In this document: piece after piece, positions 8,288 through 16,410 of the stretch | Layout: the number at the start of each line of letters is the position of its first letter | How positions within the stretch are numbered: position 1 is the first letter of the stretch | From: Sulfurospirillum sp. UBA6790 | GTDB taxonomy: Bacteria; Campylobacterota; Campylobacteria; Campylobacterales; Sulfurospirillaceae | NCBI GenBank assembly: GCA_002452855.1 | Contig: DKFS01000082.1 | Coordinates: forward strand, 1-23,976 | DNA length: 23,976 bases | Direction of reading: 5' to 3' | Position numbers and translations under genes: made by a program | The notes under the pieces: generated by a model | Databases searched by the model: none | What the model was told of the DNA's origin: nothing | Seen by the model: only the letters and a program-made list of their open reading frames with translations

Positions 8288-10021
8288 TTAATGCATAAAT
8301 CCGACAGATTTTGCATCGCCAAACGCGCCTTTTGTTTCTCTATCAATTGCTAATTTAAAATCTTCAAATGTAAAGATTGGCTCGCTCTTCGTTGCGACTT
8401 TAAGGGCTGCATTTTTTAGAACAACACGAATTTGCCCGCCGGTTAGAGGATAGAATGCTAGTTTTTCAATATCTAAATCTTTTTCATACGTTGCGTTTTC
8501 AGGAAGTAATTTTTTCCATAAAGAAACACGTTGTGAAAAATCTGGTTTTTCAAATGCGATTTTATAATCAAAACGTCTTGAGAATGCGGGGTCTATCGTC
8601 TCTAAAAGGTTTGTCGTTGCAATAAGTAGTCCATCGAAGCGTTCAATCTGCTCTAAAAAAATATTTTGCATTTGATTGTGCATTTTATCGGCACTTGCTC
8701 CACTATCGGTTGAACGCGCGCTTAAAAACTGGTCTGCCTCGTTTAAAAGCAAAAGTGGCTCGCTCTTTGTCTTTTTACACAACTCTTTATAGGTATCAAA
8801 GATATTACGAACGTTTTTTTCACTCTCTCCGACATACTTTGATAAAATTTTTGAACAATCAAAACTAAGCACTCTTTTCTTCATTGACTTGGCAAGCGAA
8901 AGTGCCGTCATCGTTTTACCTGTTCCTGGAGGTCCATACAAAATAATCTTTGCATCAATACCGCTACGTCGCTCTTTAATACCCCATTCACGCAGTAGTT
9001 TCACGACATTTTTATCAATTTGCTTCAATAAATTGTCTAAAACTTCTTTTGTTTTTGGATGCAAAATAACATCATCCAGATTAGTTTTTGGGTCAATAAG
9101 CTCAAATAATTCTTGCTCACCAATGAGCATATCAAGTTTTATTTTTTTACTTTTTTTCTCTTTATTGGGATGCATAATCTTTTGCAAAATCTCTTCAGAG
9201 ATAAAAAAGCTTCTCGTTACACCGCCAAAAGTACTGAGCATCTCATCGTAGTCAATAATCATATTTTCAATAAGCTTGGAGCCCTCTTCCAATAAGGAAC
9301 GATTTTTGATTTTCTCATAATCATCAATACTAATTAAACTAATGAGTGTATTCATATCTCGTAAACTCTCAAACTCACCAGCATACTCTTCTTTAAGTAG
9401 CGCTAGGAAAATGAGTTGTTCTTTTGCACTGAGTTCATTTTCTTTAAAAATTGTCTCAACAACAATCTCATTTTGCGTTACTTTTATACGCTCAGATATT
9501 CTGCTTTCTAAAAGGTCCAATTTGTTCTTAATGCGTCCCATACTAGGTGAATTTTCTGCAGCACCATGGTTGGTTTGACTAAATTTTTGATACAGTTCAA
9601 TACGAAAGAATTGGTCTTTTAAATATTCCAGATGATCGGCATAAGGAGTAACATCTGGTAACACTACTTCGAGTGTTCCCTCTTCCAAAAGCTTTAAAAA
9701 GGCTGAACTAAGAGAAACACTACTATTTAAGAGCTCTAAGTTTGAGACATCCACTATCTTAGAATTTAAAAAACTATTTTGAACAATCCATCCTTGCTCA
9801 ATTAAATCTTTCACTAACGAGAGGTGATGTAAATGTGCATAGTTTTTTTCGCCAAACAATTTGATAAGAATGTCTGATATACCGATGTCTACTGAGCCTA
9901 TCACGTACTCTTTTGTCATCATTTGTAGAAACTTTACTTCATCAAGTGAGCATTTTAAATGCTCATAAATTTGGCATGTCTGTACGTCTTTACTCTCTAA
10001 AAAATCAACCAAATACTGCAA
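8288..10021 (-). CDS. AAA+ ATPase with a long N-terminal helical region
   Basis: This 577-residue cytoplasmic protein has one AAA+ module at about residues 320-545: Walker A GPPGTGKT (363-370), Walker B LLLLNE (423-428), sensor-1 Asn471, an arginine finger in SRRFD (482-483) and a sensor-2 GGQIR (528-532). The Walker B Asp is replaced by Asn427, but the catalytic Glu428 remains; NEAD in place of DEAD-like is seen in several bacterial AAA proteins. The first 280 residues are helical and charged, with no recognised domain. They may bind a substrate or DNA. The start codon is TTG, supported by AAGG 7 bases upstream and a TATAAT at 10054-10049. It is a single-gene unit between the fatty-acid genes and nuo. 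The substrate is unknown. Confidence 0.85.
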   Translation of the reverse strand: MQYLVDFLESKDVQTCQIYEHLKCSLDEVKFLQMMTKEYVIGSVDIGISDILIKLFGEKNYAHLHHLSLVKDLIEQGWIVQNSFLNSKIVDVSNLELLNSSVSLSSAFLKLLEEGTLEVVLPDVTPYADHLEYLKDQFFRIELYQKFSQTNHGAAENSPSMGRIKNKLDLLESRISERIKVTQNEIVVETIFKENELSAKEQLIFLALLKEEYAGEFESLRDMNTLISLISIDDYEKIKNRSLLEEGSKLIENMIIDYDEMLSTFGGVTRSFFISEEILQKIMHPNKEKKSKKIKLDMLIGEQELFELIDPKTNLDDVILHPKTKEVLDNLLKQIDKNVVKLLREWGIKERRSGIDAKIILYGPPGTGKTMTALSLAKSMKKRVLSFDCSKILSKYVGESEKNVRNIFDTYKELCKKTKSEPLLLLNEADQFLSARSTDSGASADKMHNQMQNIFLEQIERFDGLLIATTNLLETIDPAFSRRFDYKIAFEKPDFSQRVSLWKKLLPENATYEKDLDIEKLAFYPLTGGQIRVVLKNAALKVATKSEPIFTFEDFKLAIDRETKGAFGDAKSVGFMH

Positions 10022-10048
10022 TAGTGAACCTTTTATCCATGTGAAAAA

Positions 10049-10054
10049 ATTATA
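10049..10054 (-). promoter_or_regulatory. Candidate -10 element for the AAA+ gene
   Basis: TATAAT on the minus strand lies 27 bases before the TTG start, with AAGG between them. A poorly conserved -35 is normal in this group. Confidence 0.5.
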
Positions 10055-10097
10055 TGACTCTTACATGAGAAATGTATAATGACAAGATGATAATAAA

Positions 10098-10113
10098 ATA
10101 ACCCTTTGGTTAT
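10098..10113 (-). terminator. Weak hairpin terminator after the acyl-CoA ligase gene
   Basis: On the minus strand, ATAACC and GGTTAT form a 6-bp stem around AAAG, followed by a U-rich run (TTTTATTATC). The stem is short, so termination may be partial. It lies 4 bases past the ligase stop codon. Confidence 0.45.
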
Positions 10114-10117
10114 GAAG

Positions 10118-11689
10118 TTAATTCTGCTTTTTGCGCAAGATTCCACCCGCTTGAACTTTCTCTTTCAGTACTCGTTTTAAAACCTTACCCGTAGCATTTT
10201 TTGGAAGTTCTTCAACAAAATAGATATGCTTTGGCAACTTGAAATTTGCTAAATGATTTTTAAGATAGTGACGTAATTCAACTTCTTGAAGCGTAATACC
10301 TTCTTTAGGTTGTATAAATGCTAAAACATCTTCATCTTTAGTTTCATCTCTAAGCCCAATAACAGCAACAGCATCAACCCCTTCGTATTTATAGATAATT
10401 TCCTCAATTTCTCTAGGATAAATATTAATTCCTTTAGAGATAATCAAATCTTTTTTGCGATCTACAATATAAATAAAACCATCTTCGTCTTTTTTACCCA
10501 AATCACCACTTAAAAGCCACCCATTTACAATCGTTTCATCCGTTGCATCAGAATGCCCTAAATAGCCTTGCATAACACAATCGCCCTTAATCATGATTTC
10601 GCCAACTTCACCCGTTTTGACTTCCATGCGTTCTTCATTGACTATTTTAACTTCATAGCTTGGAAGTGGTAATCCAACAGAAAGAGGTTTTTGATGGTTA
10701 AGACGATTGACACATACCGCAGGGGAACATTCACTCAGCCCATAACCTTCCAACAGTTTTGCTTTTTTAAATTTAGCATTAAAATCATTGAGAGCTTGTT
10801 CACTGAGTGGTGCACTACCAGAAATAAAAATGCGTACTTTATTAAACCACATAAAATACCAAGGAATTTTTGCTTTTAACAATGCAGTGTACAGTGTGGG
10901 AACACCTAAAAATATGGTTACTTGCTTTAATAACGTTTGTTTAAGCACATTGGCAAAAGGAAAAACAGAGCGTACAATGACAACGCTTGAACACGTGTAC
11001 ATAGGAAGGAGTACCATAATAGAAAGCGTAAAAGAGTGAAACATCGGTAAAAAAACAATAAAACGATCTTTCTCCGTAATTTGAAATGAGATAGAACCCG
11101 CTATGGCATTTGAAAAGAAATTACGATACGAGAGCATCGCACCTTTAGGTTTGCCTGTTGTTCCAGAAGTATAAACGATACACGCTAAATCATCCAATAA
11201 AGGCTTATTGCTCAAACGCTCATGTGTTTCTAAATTAGCATCAATTTCAGTAAAACTATAATTGCGTTCATCTAAATGTTCGTATTTATCTGTCCATACA
11301 ATTTTTTCAACTTTCGTTGTATCAAGCAACCTTTGAGTCTCTTTCGCATAAGCAGCAGAAGAGATGAGCATACGAGCACTGCAGTCATTTAAAATGTATT
11401 CAAATTCTTCTTTTTTTAAGAAGGTATTTAGAGGAACGGCAATCGCACCTATTTTAGTGATAGCAAAAAGTGAAACGATAAATTCTTCAGAGTTGCCAAC
11501 GATCATGGCAACTCTGTCTTTGCTTTTAATACCACTAAATTCCAAGAAACGCGCAAATGTATCAATATTTTGTTTTAATTTTAAATACGTGACTTTGCGG
11601 TCATCTATAAAAATAGCTGTCTTTTTAGGAGCTTTTTTAGCGTTTGCTTCTATTACCTCGTAAAAATTCTGGTACGTATATTCAAGCAT
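10118..11689 (-). CDS. AMP-forming acyl-CoA ligase (FadD-like)
   Basis: This 523-residue enzyme of the ANL superfamily activates a carboxylic acid to acyl-AMP and then acyl-CoA. The family motifs are present: YTSGTTGKPKG (173-183), YGLSE (316-320), LLSGDLG (393-398), DRKKDLIISKG (410-420) and the C-terminal PKNATGKVLKR with catalytic Lys502. Location right behind a FadL-type outer-membrane channel (2-base gap) suggests exogenous long-chain fatty acids or similar hydrophobic acids as substrates. The exact chain length cannot be read from sequence. The start has no good ribosome-binding signal and likely depends on coupling to the upstream stop codon. Confidence 0.92.
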   Translation of the reverse strand: MLEYTYQNFYEVIEANAKKAPKKTAIFIDDRKVTYLKLKQNIDTFARFLEFSGIKSKDRVAMIVGNSEEFIVSLFAITKIGAIAVPLNTFLKKEEFEYILNDCSARMLISSAAYAKETQRLLDTTKVEKIVWTDKYEHLDERNYSFTEIDANLETHERLSNKPLLDDLACIVYTSGTTGKPKGAMLSYRNFFSNAIAGSISFQITEKDRFIVFLPMFHSFTLSIMVLLPMYTCSSVVIVRSVFPFANVLKQTLLKQVTIFLGVPTLYTALLKAKIPWYFMWFNKVRIFISGSAPLSEQALNDFNAKFKKAKLLEGYGLSECSPAVCVNRLNHQKPLSVGLPLPSYEVKIVNEERMEVKTGEVGEIMIKGDCVMQGYLGHSDATDETIVNGWLLSGDLGKKDEDGFIYIVDRKKDLIISKGINIYPREIEEIIYKYEGVDAVAVIGLRDETKDEDVLAFIQPKEGITLQEVELRHYLKNHLANFKLPKHIYFVEELPKNATGKVLKRVLKEKVQAGGILRKKQN

Positions 11690-11691
11690 GG

Positions 11692-12912
11692 TTAAAACTT
11701 ATATTTAAAAGATGCAGTCACTAAATGGGCTGAAGAGTCTGTAAATGTTCCAGAGGCTCCTATTGAATTTGTTGCCGCATTATAATTGGATACCGTTCTA
11801 TCTTCTTTATCATCATACAAATAGGCCAATCCTACTTTTAGATTTTGATTGATTTTATATTCAAAGCCAATAGAATAAAGCTTCGCATCTGAATCTGGAA
11901 GCTCAAAGCCTAATGTTGAATCTGGAGCAGGTGATTTATCAATAGCAAAACCTACCATCATTTTAAGAGCATCGGTACATTGGTGAGACAAACCAATACG
12001 ATAGGCATTGGAATCTTTCCAATTTTTAGCAATCGGTGCATCAAATGCAGCAAGTGCCGTATCATAATTAAAATCTAATTCTTTATAACTCGACCAATAC
12101 GTTCGTTCATATACCAATTCTAATGTTGTTTTATCATAAGTATATGCTGCGGCTAAAGTAAGTGCTGCAGGTAAAGGGATTGTAACAGAAGCTCCTCCAC
12201 GATAACCTGCTCCCAAAAGTGGATGAGTCAGTGTTGCATCACCTTCAACGGTTAAATCAACTTTTGAACGATACGTAGATGAAAGGGTTAATTCTTTGAT
12301 CGGTCTATAGCTTACAGCTAAGTTATAACCAAAATCAATTGAATCACCATTAAGATCTCTACTCACAGGAAGTCCGAGGCCAGAAGCATCACTTTTTACA
12401 ACACCGTCTGTATATACACCTCTTACACCAAAACCTACAGAAAATTGGTCATTAAATTTGTAGCTAGCTGTTGGGTTTACTTCTATTACCTTTAGAGAAA
12501 ACTCTTGAGCTGTTGCTTTTGCAAACGCTTCATCCCATCTTTTTGAAAGCCCTGCTGGTGCTGTGATAGATAAACCAAAGCGCCAATTATCAACAAAAGG
12601 AGAAACATAGTGTAAGTTTGGCATTAAAAATTGTTCTTCCTTAGAATCACCGTTCATAGCAGGGGCAATTCCTTCGAAAGTAACTTTTGGCAAATTAATA
12701 TACGTGAGAGCAACTTCAGTAAAAGCACCGTTGTCCATAAATGCCATATTGGCGGGGTTATAATAACTGGCGTCTGCGCCATTAGCTCCCGCTACATATG
12801 CAGCACTGAGCGCTACGGAGTTAAGGGATTGTTCAGGGATGCGGTATCCTGAGGCTAGAAGCGTTGCCGCACTAAGACTTAGTAACGTGGCGATGCGTAC
12901 GGTTTGTTTCAT
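11692..12912 (-). CDS. Outer-membrane hydrophobic-compound channel (OMPP1/FadL/TodX family)
   Basis: This 406-residue outer-membrane beta-barrel belongs to the FadL/TodX family, which admits long-chain fatty acids or hydrocarbons. It has a signal peptide (about residues 1-20, cleavage after LLA). The mature N-terminus SGYRIPEQSLNSVALSAAYV corresponds to the FadL hatch, and DASYYNPANMAF is the characteristic NPA segment. Alternating aromatic strands fill the rest, and the chain ends in Phe (FKYKF), the usual barrel-assembly signal. AAGGA precedes the ATG. It follows nfo by 18 bases and precedes the acyl-CoA ligase by 2, so uptake and activation are encoded together. The substrate is inferred only from the family. 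Confidence 0.92.
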   Translation of the reverse strand: MKQTVRIATLLSLSAATLLASGYRIPEQSLNSVALSAAYVAGANGADASYYNPANMAFMDNGAFTEVALTYINLPKVTFEGIAPAMNGDSKEEQFLMPNLHYVSPFVDNWRFGLSITAPAGLSKRWDEAFAKATAQEFSLKVIEVNPTASYKFNDQFSVGFGVRGVYTDGVVKSDASGLGLPVSRDLNGDSIDFGYNLAVSYRPIKELTLSSTYRSKVDLTVEGDATLTHPLLGAGYRGGASVTIPLPAALTLAAAYTYDKTTLELVYERTYWSSYKELDFNYDTALAAFDAPIAKNWKDSNAYRIGLSHQCTDALKMMVGFAIDKSPAPDSTLGFELPDSDAKLYSIGFEYKINQNLKVGLAYLYDDKEDRTVSNYNAATNSIGASGTFTDSSAHLVTASFKYKF

Positions 12913-12930
12913 ACATGTTCCTTGAAATGT

Positions 12931-13773
12931 TTATTTTATGAGACTATAAAGGAGTTTAATCTCTTGTGCCCATATTGTATCATCGATTGTTTCAAGCACT
13001 AAAGGTATATCATTCATACGTTCATCATTCATGATGAATCCAAATGGTTCTACCCCTAATTTTCCTTTACCAATTGAATCATGTCGATCAACACGAGCGC
13101 CAAGATCAGGCTTAGAATCATTAAGATGCATTCCCTTAAGGTACTTAAATCCAACGATTGTATCAAATTTTGCCATCGTTTGACTATAGGCTTCTTTGGT
13201 TCTAATGTCATAACCTGAGCTAAAAAGATGGCAGGTATCGATGCAAACGCCGACACGTTCTTTATCAATGCTGTTTTCCATCAAGGCGTGTAAATGTTCC
13301 ATTTTGTAACCAAGATTGCTTCCTTGTCCTGCTGTATTTTCTACAACCAATGTCACACCTTCTGTTTTTCGTAACACTTCGTTCATGGAAGCGCTAATGA
13401 GTTCTAAACAAGCATCCTCACTTATTTGCTTCAAATGACTGCCCGGATGAAAATTGAGCCTATCAAGCCCTAATGCTTCACAACGTTTAACCTCATCAAT
13501 AAAAGCATTCAGAGATTTTTCCCTTGCTTCTTGTTCAGGATGCCCTAAATTAATAAGATAACTATCGTGTGGTAAGACATGCTTTGGTAAGATTTCTGCA
13601 CGCTCTAGTTCTTCTTTAAAACGGTCAATCTCTGCTTGAGTGAGCGCTTTGCCTTCCCATTGACGTTGATTTTTTGTAAAAAGTGCAAACGCTTTTGCGC
13701 CAATCGCTGTTGCGTTAATCGGAGCATTAAAAACACCGCCACTTGCGCTAACATGTGCGCCAACATATTTCAT
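12931..13773 (-). CDS. nfo: Endonuclease IV (Nfo), AP-site repair
   Basis: This 280-residue enzyme is the zinc-dependent AP endonuclease that cleaves 5' of abasic sites in base-excision repair. The nine metal ligands of Escherichia coli Nfo all appear at the same numbers here: His69, His109, Glu145, Asp179, His182, His216, Asp229, His231 and Glu261. The start [18 protein letters not shown] and the [14 protein letters not shown] motif are typical. AAGGA lies 7 bases before the ATG. The gene lies 11 bases after the small lipoprotein, in the transcription unit begun by the Zur-like regulator. Since it needs three zinc ions, placement there may be functional (inference). Confidence 0.97.
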   Translation of the reverse strand: MKYVGAHVSASGGVFNAPINATAIGAKAFALFTKNQRQWEGKALTQAEIDRFKEELERAEILPKHVLPHDSYLINLGHPEQEAREKSLNAFIDEVKRCEALGLDRLNFHPGSHLKQISEDACLELISASMNEVLRKTEGVTLVVENTAGQGSNLGYKMEHLHALMENSIDKERVGVCIDTCHLFSSGYDIRTKEAYSQTMAKFDTIVGFKYLKGMHLNDSKPDLGARVDRHDSIGKGKLGVEPFGFIMNDERMNDIPLVLETIDDTIWAQEIKLLYSLIK

Positions 13774-13784
13774 TGTGTTATCCT

Positions 13785-14267
13785 TTATTTCAGTGGTTTA
13801 AATCGAATCAAGATATTGTTTTTGGTATCTTTAAAAAGCAGTGTACCATTTTCAATTTTATAGACAATATGGCTTTGAGGGAAGTCGAATTCTTGTTCAA
13901 AACCTGAAGGTGTGGTACGAAGATGCTCCCCATAATAAATAGGCTCTTTATTGATAATATCCTGTAACAGCTCTGCATAATGTTCTTGATGAAAAAATTG
14001 CTGATTGAAGTTTAATTTATCTAAACATTTACCATCAAGACAAATATAATCTCCCATCATTTCAAGATTGAAAAGGGCATTGCCTGCTGCAAAAATTTGT
14101 ACATTCGCGTAGTTTTTTCCACGATTTAAAAACCCTGTATCAGAAAGTGCTATCGTCGGTGTTTTAATCGTAACAATATATGCTTCAGAAGAGGTAATCT
14201 CTTTCTTAATGGCACATCCGCTCAGTAAAAATAGCAAAATAAGATTTACATGTAAAAGTCTTTTCAT
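13785..14267 (-). CDS. Small predicted lipoprotein of unknown function
   Basis: I do not recognise this family. The ATG at 14267 overlaps the regulator's stop by 4 bases (ATGA) and has AAGGAG at 8-base spacing. An in-frame GTG at 14276 has no spacing to a ribosome-binding site and was rejected. The resulting protein of about 160 residues has a lipoprotein signal: hydrophobic [10 protein letters not shown] with Cys18 as the lipidated residue, followed by AIKK, which does not carry the inner-membrane Asp+2 signal, so outer-membrane sorting is plausible. The mature part contains a Cys pair ([11 protein letters not shown]) and mixed strands. Co-translation with a Zur-like regulator opposite znuABC hints at a metal or envelope role, but nothing proves it. 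Confidence 0.8.
   Translation of the reverse strand: MKRLLHVNLILLFLLSGCAIKKEITSSEAYIVTIKTPTIALSDTGFLNRGKNYANVQIFAAGNALFNLEMMGDYICLDGKCLDKLNFNQQFFHQEHYAELLQDIINKEPIYYGEHLRTTPSGFEQEFDFPQSHIVYKIENGTLLFKDTKNNILIRFKPLK
14245..14256. repeat. Iterated palindrome TTTACATGTAAA, copy in the lipoprotein gene
   Basis: Exact copy near the start of the lipoprotein gene, encoding part of Leu-His-Val-Asn. A TACATGTA core follows at 14281-14288 in the regulator gene. Confidence 0.55.
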
Positions 14268-14635
14268 GCGTGACACTCCTTACATGTACCTTTTAAGACA
14301 ATGCTTTTGACTTCACCTTCAACCTTACCTAAATCAACATTGATACAGGTAATCTGATGGCATTGCTCGCAAATAAAATGGGCATGTGTCGTGGTTGAGA
14401 GTTCAAAATACCATTTGCGATCATCGGACTCAAATTTATGTACAATGCCCAACTCTTCAAACTTAGCAATATTTCGGTAAAACGTCGCTTTGTCCATGGC
14501 AACACTCATCTGTTCTTTAATCTGCTCATAATTTAGCGGATGTTTCGCTACTTTTAAAACATTTAAAATTGAAGCACGTGCTGTGGTAAATTTAATTTCG
14601 TACTCATCACACAATGCTTTCGTTTGCTCGCTCAT
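14264..14635 (-). CDS. zur: Fur-family metal-responsive repressor, probably Zur
   Basis: A 123-residue Fur-family protein, somewhat shorter than the 130-150 usual. The winged helix spans about residues 16-80 (FTTARASILNVLK through DKATFYRNIAKFEELGIVHKF). The metal region has His84, His86, Cys89, Cys92 and a C-terminal Cys118-Cys121 pair, matching the regulatory and structural zinc sites of the family. Assignment as Zur rests on context: it is divergent from znuA-znuC-znuB, with two matched operators in the 125-base gap. A GAGG signal precedes the ATG. It probably represses both itself and znu when zinc is bound. A Fur, PerR or Mur identity cannot be excluded from sequence alone. Confidence 0.85.
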   Translation of the reverse strand: MSEQTKALCDEYEIKFTTARASILNVLKVAKHPLNYEQIKEQMSVAMDKATFYRNIAKFEELGIVHKFESDDRKWYFELSTTTHAHFICEQCHQITCINVDLGKVEGEVKSIVLKGTCKECHA

Positions 14636-14669
14636 ACGTCACCTCACACTCAAATCTATACATCTGCGA

Positions 14670-14675
14670 ATAGTA
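14670..14675 (-). promoter_or_regulatory. Candidate -10 element for the regulator operon
   Basis: TGC-TACTAT on the minus strand is an extended -10-like element about 35 bases before the regulator ATG. With a start near 14663, the operator centred at 14700 would cover the -35 region, consistent with autorepression (inference). Confidence 0.35.
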
Positions 14676-14692
14676 GCAAATTTTTATTAAGT

Positions 14693-14707
14693 TACAACTA
14701 AGTTGCA
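14693..14707. promoter_or_regulatory. Fur-family (Zur-type) operator, site 1
   Basis: TACAACTAAGTTGCA is a 7-1-7 inverted repeat with a single mismatched pair, the usual layout for a Fur-family box. It shares 12 exact bases (ACTAAGTTGCAT), in opposite orientation, with site 2 at 14733-14747. It lies near the -35 of the regulator promoter and upstream of znuA. Binding by the adjacent regulator is inferred. Confidence 0.68.
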
Positions 14708-14732
14708 TTTGATTAAGATTTCACAAATTTTA

Positions 14733-14747
14733 TGCAACTTAGTCGCA
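14733..14747. promoter_or_regulatory. Fur-family (Zur-type) operator, site 2
   Basis: TGCAACTTAGTCGCA is a second 7-1-7 near-palindrome with one mismatched pair, centred 40 bases from site 1. It abuts the AAAGGA ribosome-binding site of znuA, so a bound repressor would block initiation or early elongation. Together the sites suggest a consensus TGCAACTwAGTTGCA. Confidence 0.68.
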
Positions 14748-14760
14748 AAGGATGCCTGTT

Positions 14761-15633
14761 ATGAATCGTTTTATTCTTTTTCTTGCCGGTTTGAGTGTAA
14801 CGCTTTTTGGTGCAACTCCCGTTGTTACGGTCAGCATTGCTCCTCAAAAATATTTTGTTGAGCAAATTGCCAAAGGCTTAGTAAATGTTAATGTCATGGT
14901 CGAGCCAGGAAGTAGCCCGCATACATATGAGCCAAAACCTTCCCAAATGAAGCAATTAGCACATTCTGATGTCTACTTTAGAGTAGGAGATGGTTTTGAA
15001 AATGCTTGGATTCCTAAATTTCAAAGCATCAATCCTAAAATGCTTATCGTAGATACCGCTAAAGATGTTACAAAAATTGCCATGGTAGAACATCATCATG
15101 AAGGAGAAAATAAACAAACGCATCATGAAGATGATGATGACGATGGCGGACTTGATCCACACATTTGGCTTGACCCACTTTTAGTTAAAATTCAAGCTAA
15201 AACTATTTTTGAAACGTTAAGTACACTTTATCCTTTACATGTAAAAGAGTTTAGTGCAAACTATGAAGCATTTTTGTTGAGTTTAGACAACCTTGATGCA
15301 ACGATTAAATCAACTCTCAGTGGGCTTCAAAATCGTAAATTTATTGTTTTCCACCCTTCGTTTGGGTATTTTGCTAAACGTTATGGCTTAGAACAGATTG
15401 CTATAGAAATGAGCGGGAAAGAACCCAAACCCAGTGAACTGGCGATGATTATCAAAGAGGCGAAAGAAGAAGGGGCTAAAGTTGTGTTTATCGCACCTCA
15501 GTTTTCACAAAAAAGTGCTCAAACCATTGCAAAGCAAATTGGTGGGAAAACGGTGGTGATTGACCCTCTTGCTCTTGCGTGGAAAGAGAATCTTCTTTTA
15601 ATCGCTCAAACATTTCAATCAGCTTTAAAATGA
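14761..15633 (+). CDS. znuA: ZnuA, periplasmic zinc-binding protein
   Basis: This is the solute-binding protein of a high-affinity zinc ABC importer. The start was set at 14761, not the in-frame ATG at 14752, because AAAGGA at 14747-14752 has 8-base spacing only to the later ATG. That gives 290 residues with a signal peptide (MNRFILFLAGLSVTLFGA). Likely metal ligands are His54 (SPHTYEP), His134 (DPHIW), His198 (FHPSFGYF) and Asp268 (VIDPLA). A flexible His/Asp/Glu-rich loop at about 110-130 (EHHHEG and HHEDDDDD) is the mark of zinc rather than manganese members. It is first in the znuA-znuC-znuB operon, under two putative Zur boxes. Confidence 0.94.
   Translation: MNRFILFLAGLSVTLFGATPVVTVSIAPQKYFVEQIAKGLVNVNVMVEPGSSPHTYEPKPSQMKQLAHSDVYFRVGDGFENAWIPKFQSINPKMLIVDTAKDVTKIAMVEHHHEGENKQTHHEDDDDDGGLDPHIWLDPLLVKIQAKTIFETLSTLYPLHVKEFSANYEAFLLSLDNLDATIKSTLSGLQNRKFIVFHPSFGYFAKRYGLEQIAIEMSGKEPKPSELAMIIKEAKEEGAKVVFIAPQFSQKSAQTIAKQIGGKTVVIDPLALAWKENLLLIAQTFQSALK
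15234..15245. repeat. Iterated palindrome TTTACATGTAAA, copy in znuA
   Basis: Exact copy inside znuA, read on the opposite strand sense from the lipoprotein copy, again encoding Leu-His-Val-Lys. Confidence 0.55.
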
Positions 15634-15645
15634 TATAATGGCGCT

Positions 15646-16410
15646 ATGCAACATGACCTTGAAATAACTAATCTTTCTTTTCAATATGACGATACAAATG
15701 TCCTAGAGGACATTAATCTCACATACGATAAAAATGAATTTCTCGCCATCATTGGTCCCAATGGCGGCGGGAAAAGTACCCTCTTAAAAATCATGATAGG
15801 GCTTTTAGAACCTTCTCATGGTTCTGTGCATTTATTTGGTGAAAATCCATTACATGTCAGCCATAAAATTGCTTATGTCCCTCAAGATACTCTAGGCAAT
15901 AAAGATTTTCCTATCCGTGTCATTGACGTTGTCCTCATGGGAAGGCTGACTCCGTCAAAAAAATTTTCACACTACACAACAGAAGATAAGACTATTGCAC
16001 AAGATGCTCTTAAACGCGTAGGGATGCAAGGATTTGAAACATCTAAAATCAATGCACTTTCTGGCGGACAACGGCAGCGTGTTTTTATCGCACGTGCTTT
16101 GGCATGTGACGCGCAAATTATCTTTTTAGATGAACCAACTGCCAGTATCGATACTGCTGGCCAAATAGATATTTTCAAGCTCCTTAAAACCCTCAATCGC
16201 CATGTCGGTATCGTTGTCATTAGCCATGATATTAACGTCGCACTCAACTATGCAACCAAAGTGGTTCATGTCCATAAATCACTCTTTATCCATGACGTTC
16301 CTAAACCACATAATTTGCGGGCATTTGAAAATCCAAAAGAGCATTTATGTGAGATTGAACTCATCAGCGCAACCCAGTGCAACCATATTCATCCTAAAGA
16401 GAAACGATGA
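15646..16410 (+). CDS. znuC: ZnuC, zinc ABC transporter ATPase
   Basis: This 254-residue ATP-binding subunit energises zinc import. Walker A GPNGGGKS (37-44), Q-loop VPQD near 79-81, signature LSGGQRQR (138-145), Walker B IIFLDEP (158-164) and switch His194 (VISHD) are all intact. The C-terminal tail carries several His and Cys residues (TQCNHIHPKEKR), common in ZnuC-type ATPases. The start lies 12 bases after the znuA stop with only a weak ribosome-binding signal, and the gene overlaps znuB by 4 bases. Confidence 0.94.
   Translation: MQHDLEITNLSFQYDDTNVLEDINLTYDKNEFLAIIGPNGGGKSTLLKIMIGLLEPSHGSVHLFGENPLHVSHKIAYVPQDTLGNKDFPIRVIDVVLMGRLTPSKKFSHYTTEDKTIAQDALKRVGMQGFETSKINALSGGQRQRVFIARALACDAQIIFLDEPTASIDTAGQIDIFKLLKTLNRHVGIVVISHDINVALNYATKVVHVHKSLFIHDVPKPHNLRAFENPKEHLCEIELISATQCNHIHPKEKR

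Noticed and set aside
14752..14760. Upstream ATG as start of znuA
   Set aside because: The ribosome-binding sequence AAAGGA directly abuts or overlaps this ATG, leaving no spacing; the ATG at 14761 has 8-base spacing and gives a normal signal peptide.
15632..15637. A TATAAT-like string between znuA and znuC
   Set aside because: The motif falls on the znuA stop codon in a 12-base gap of an evident operon; A/T-rich gaps give such strings by chance, and no extended -10 TG is present.
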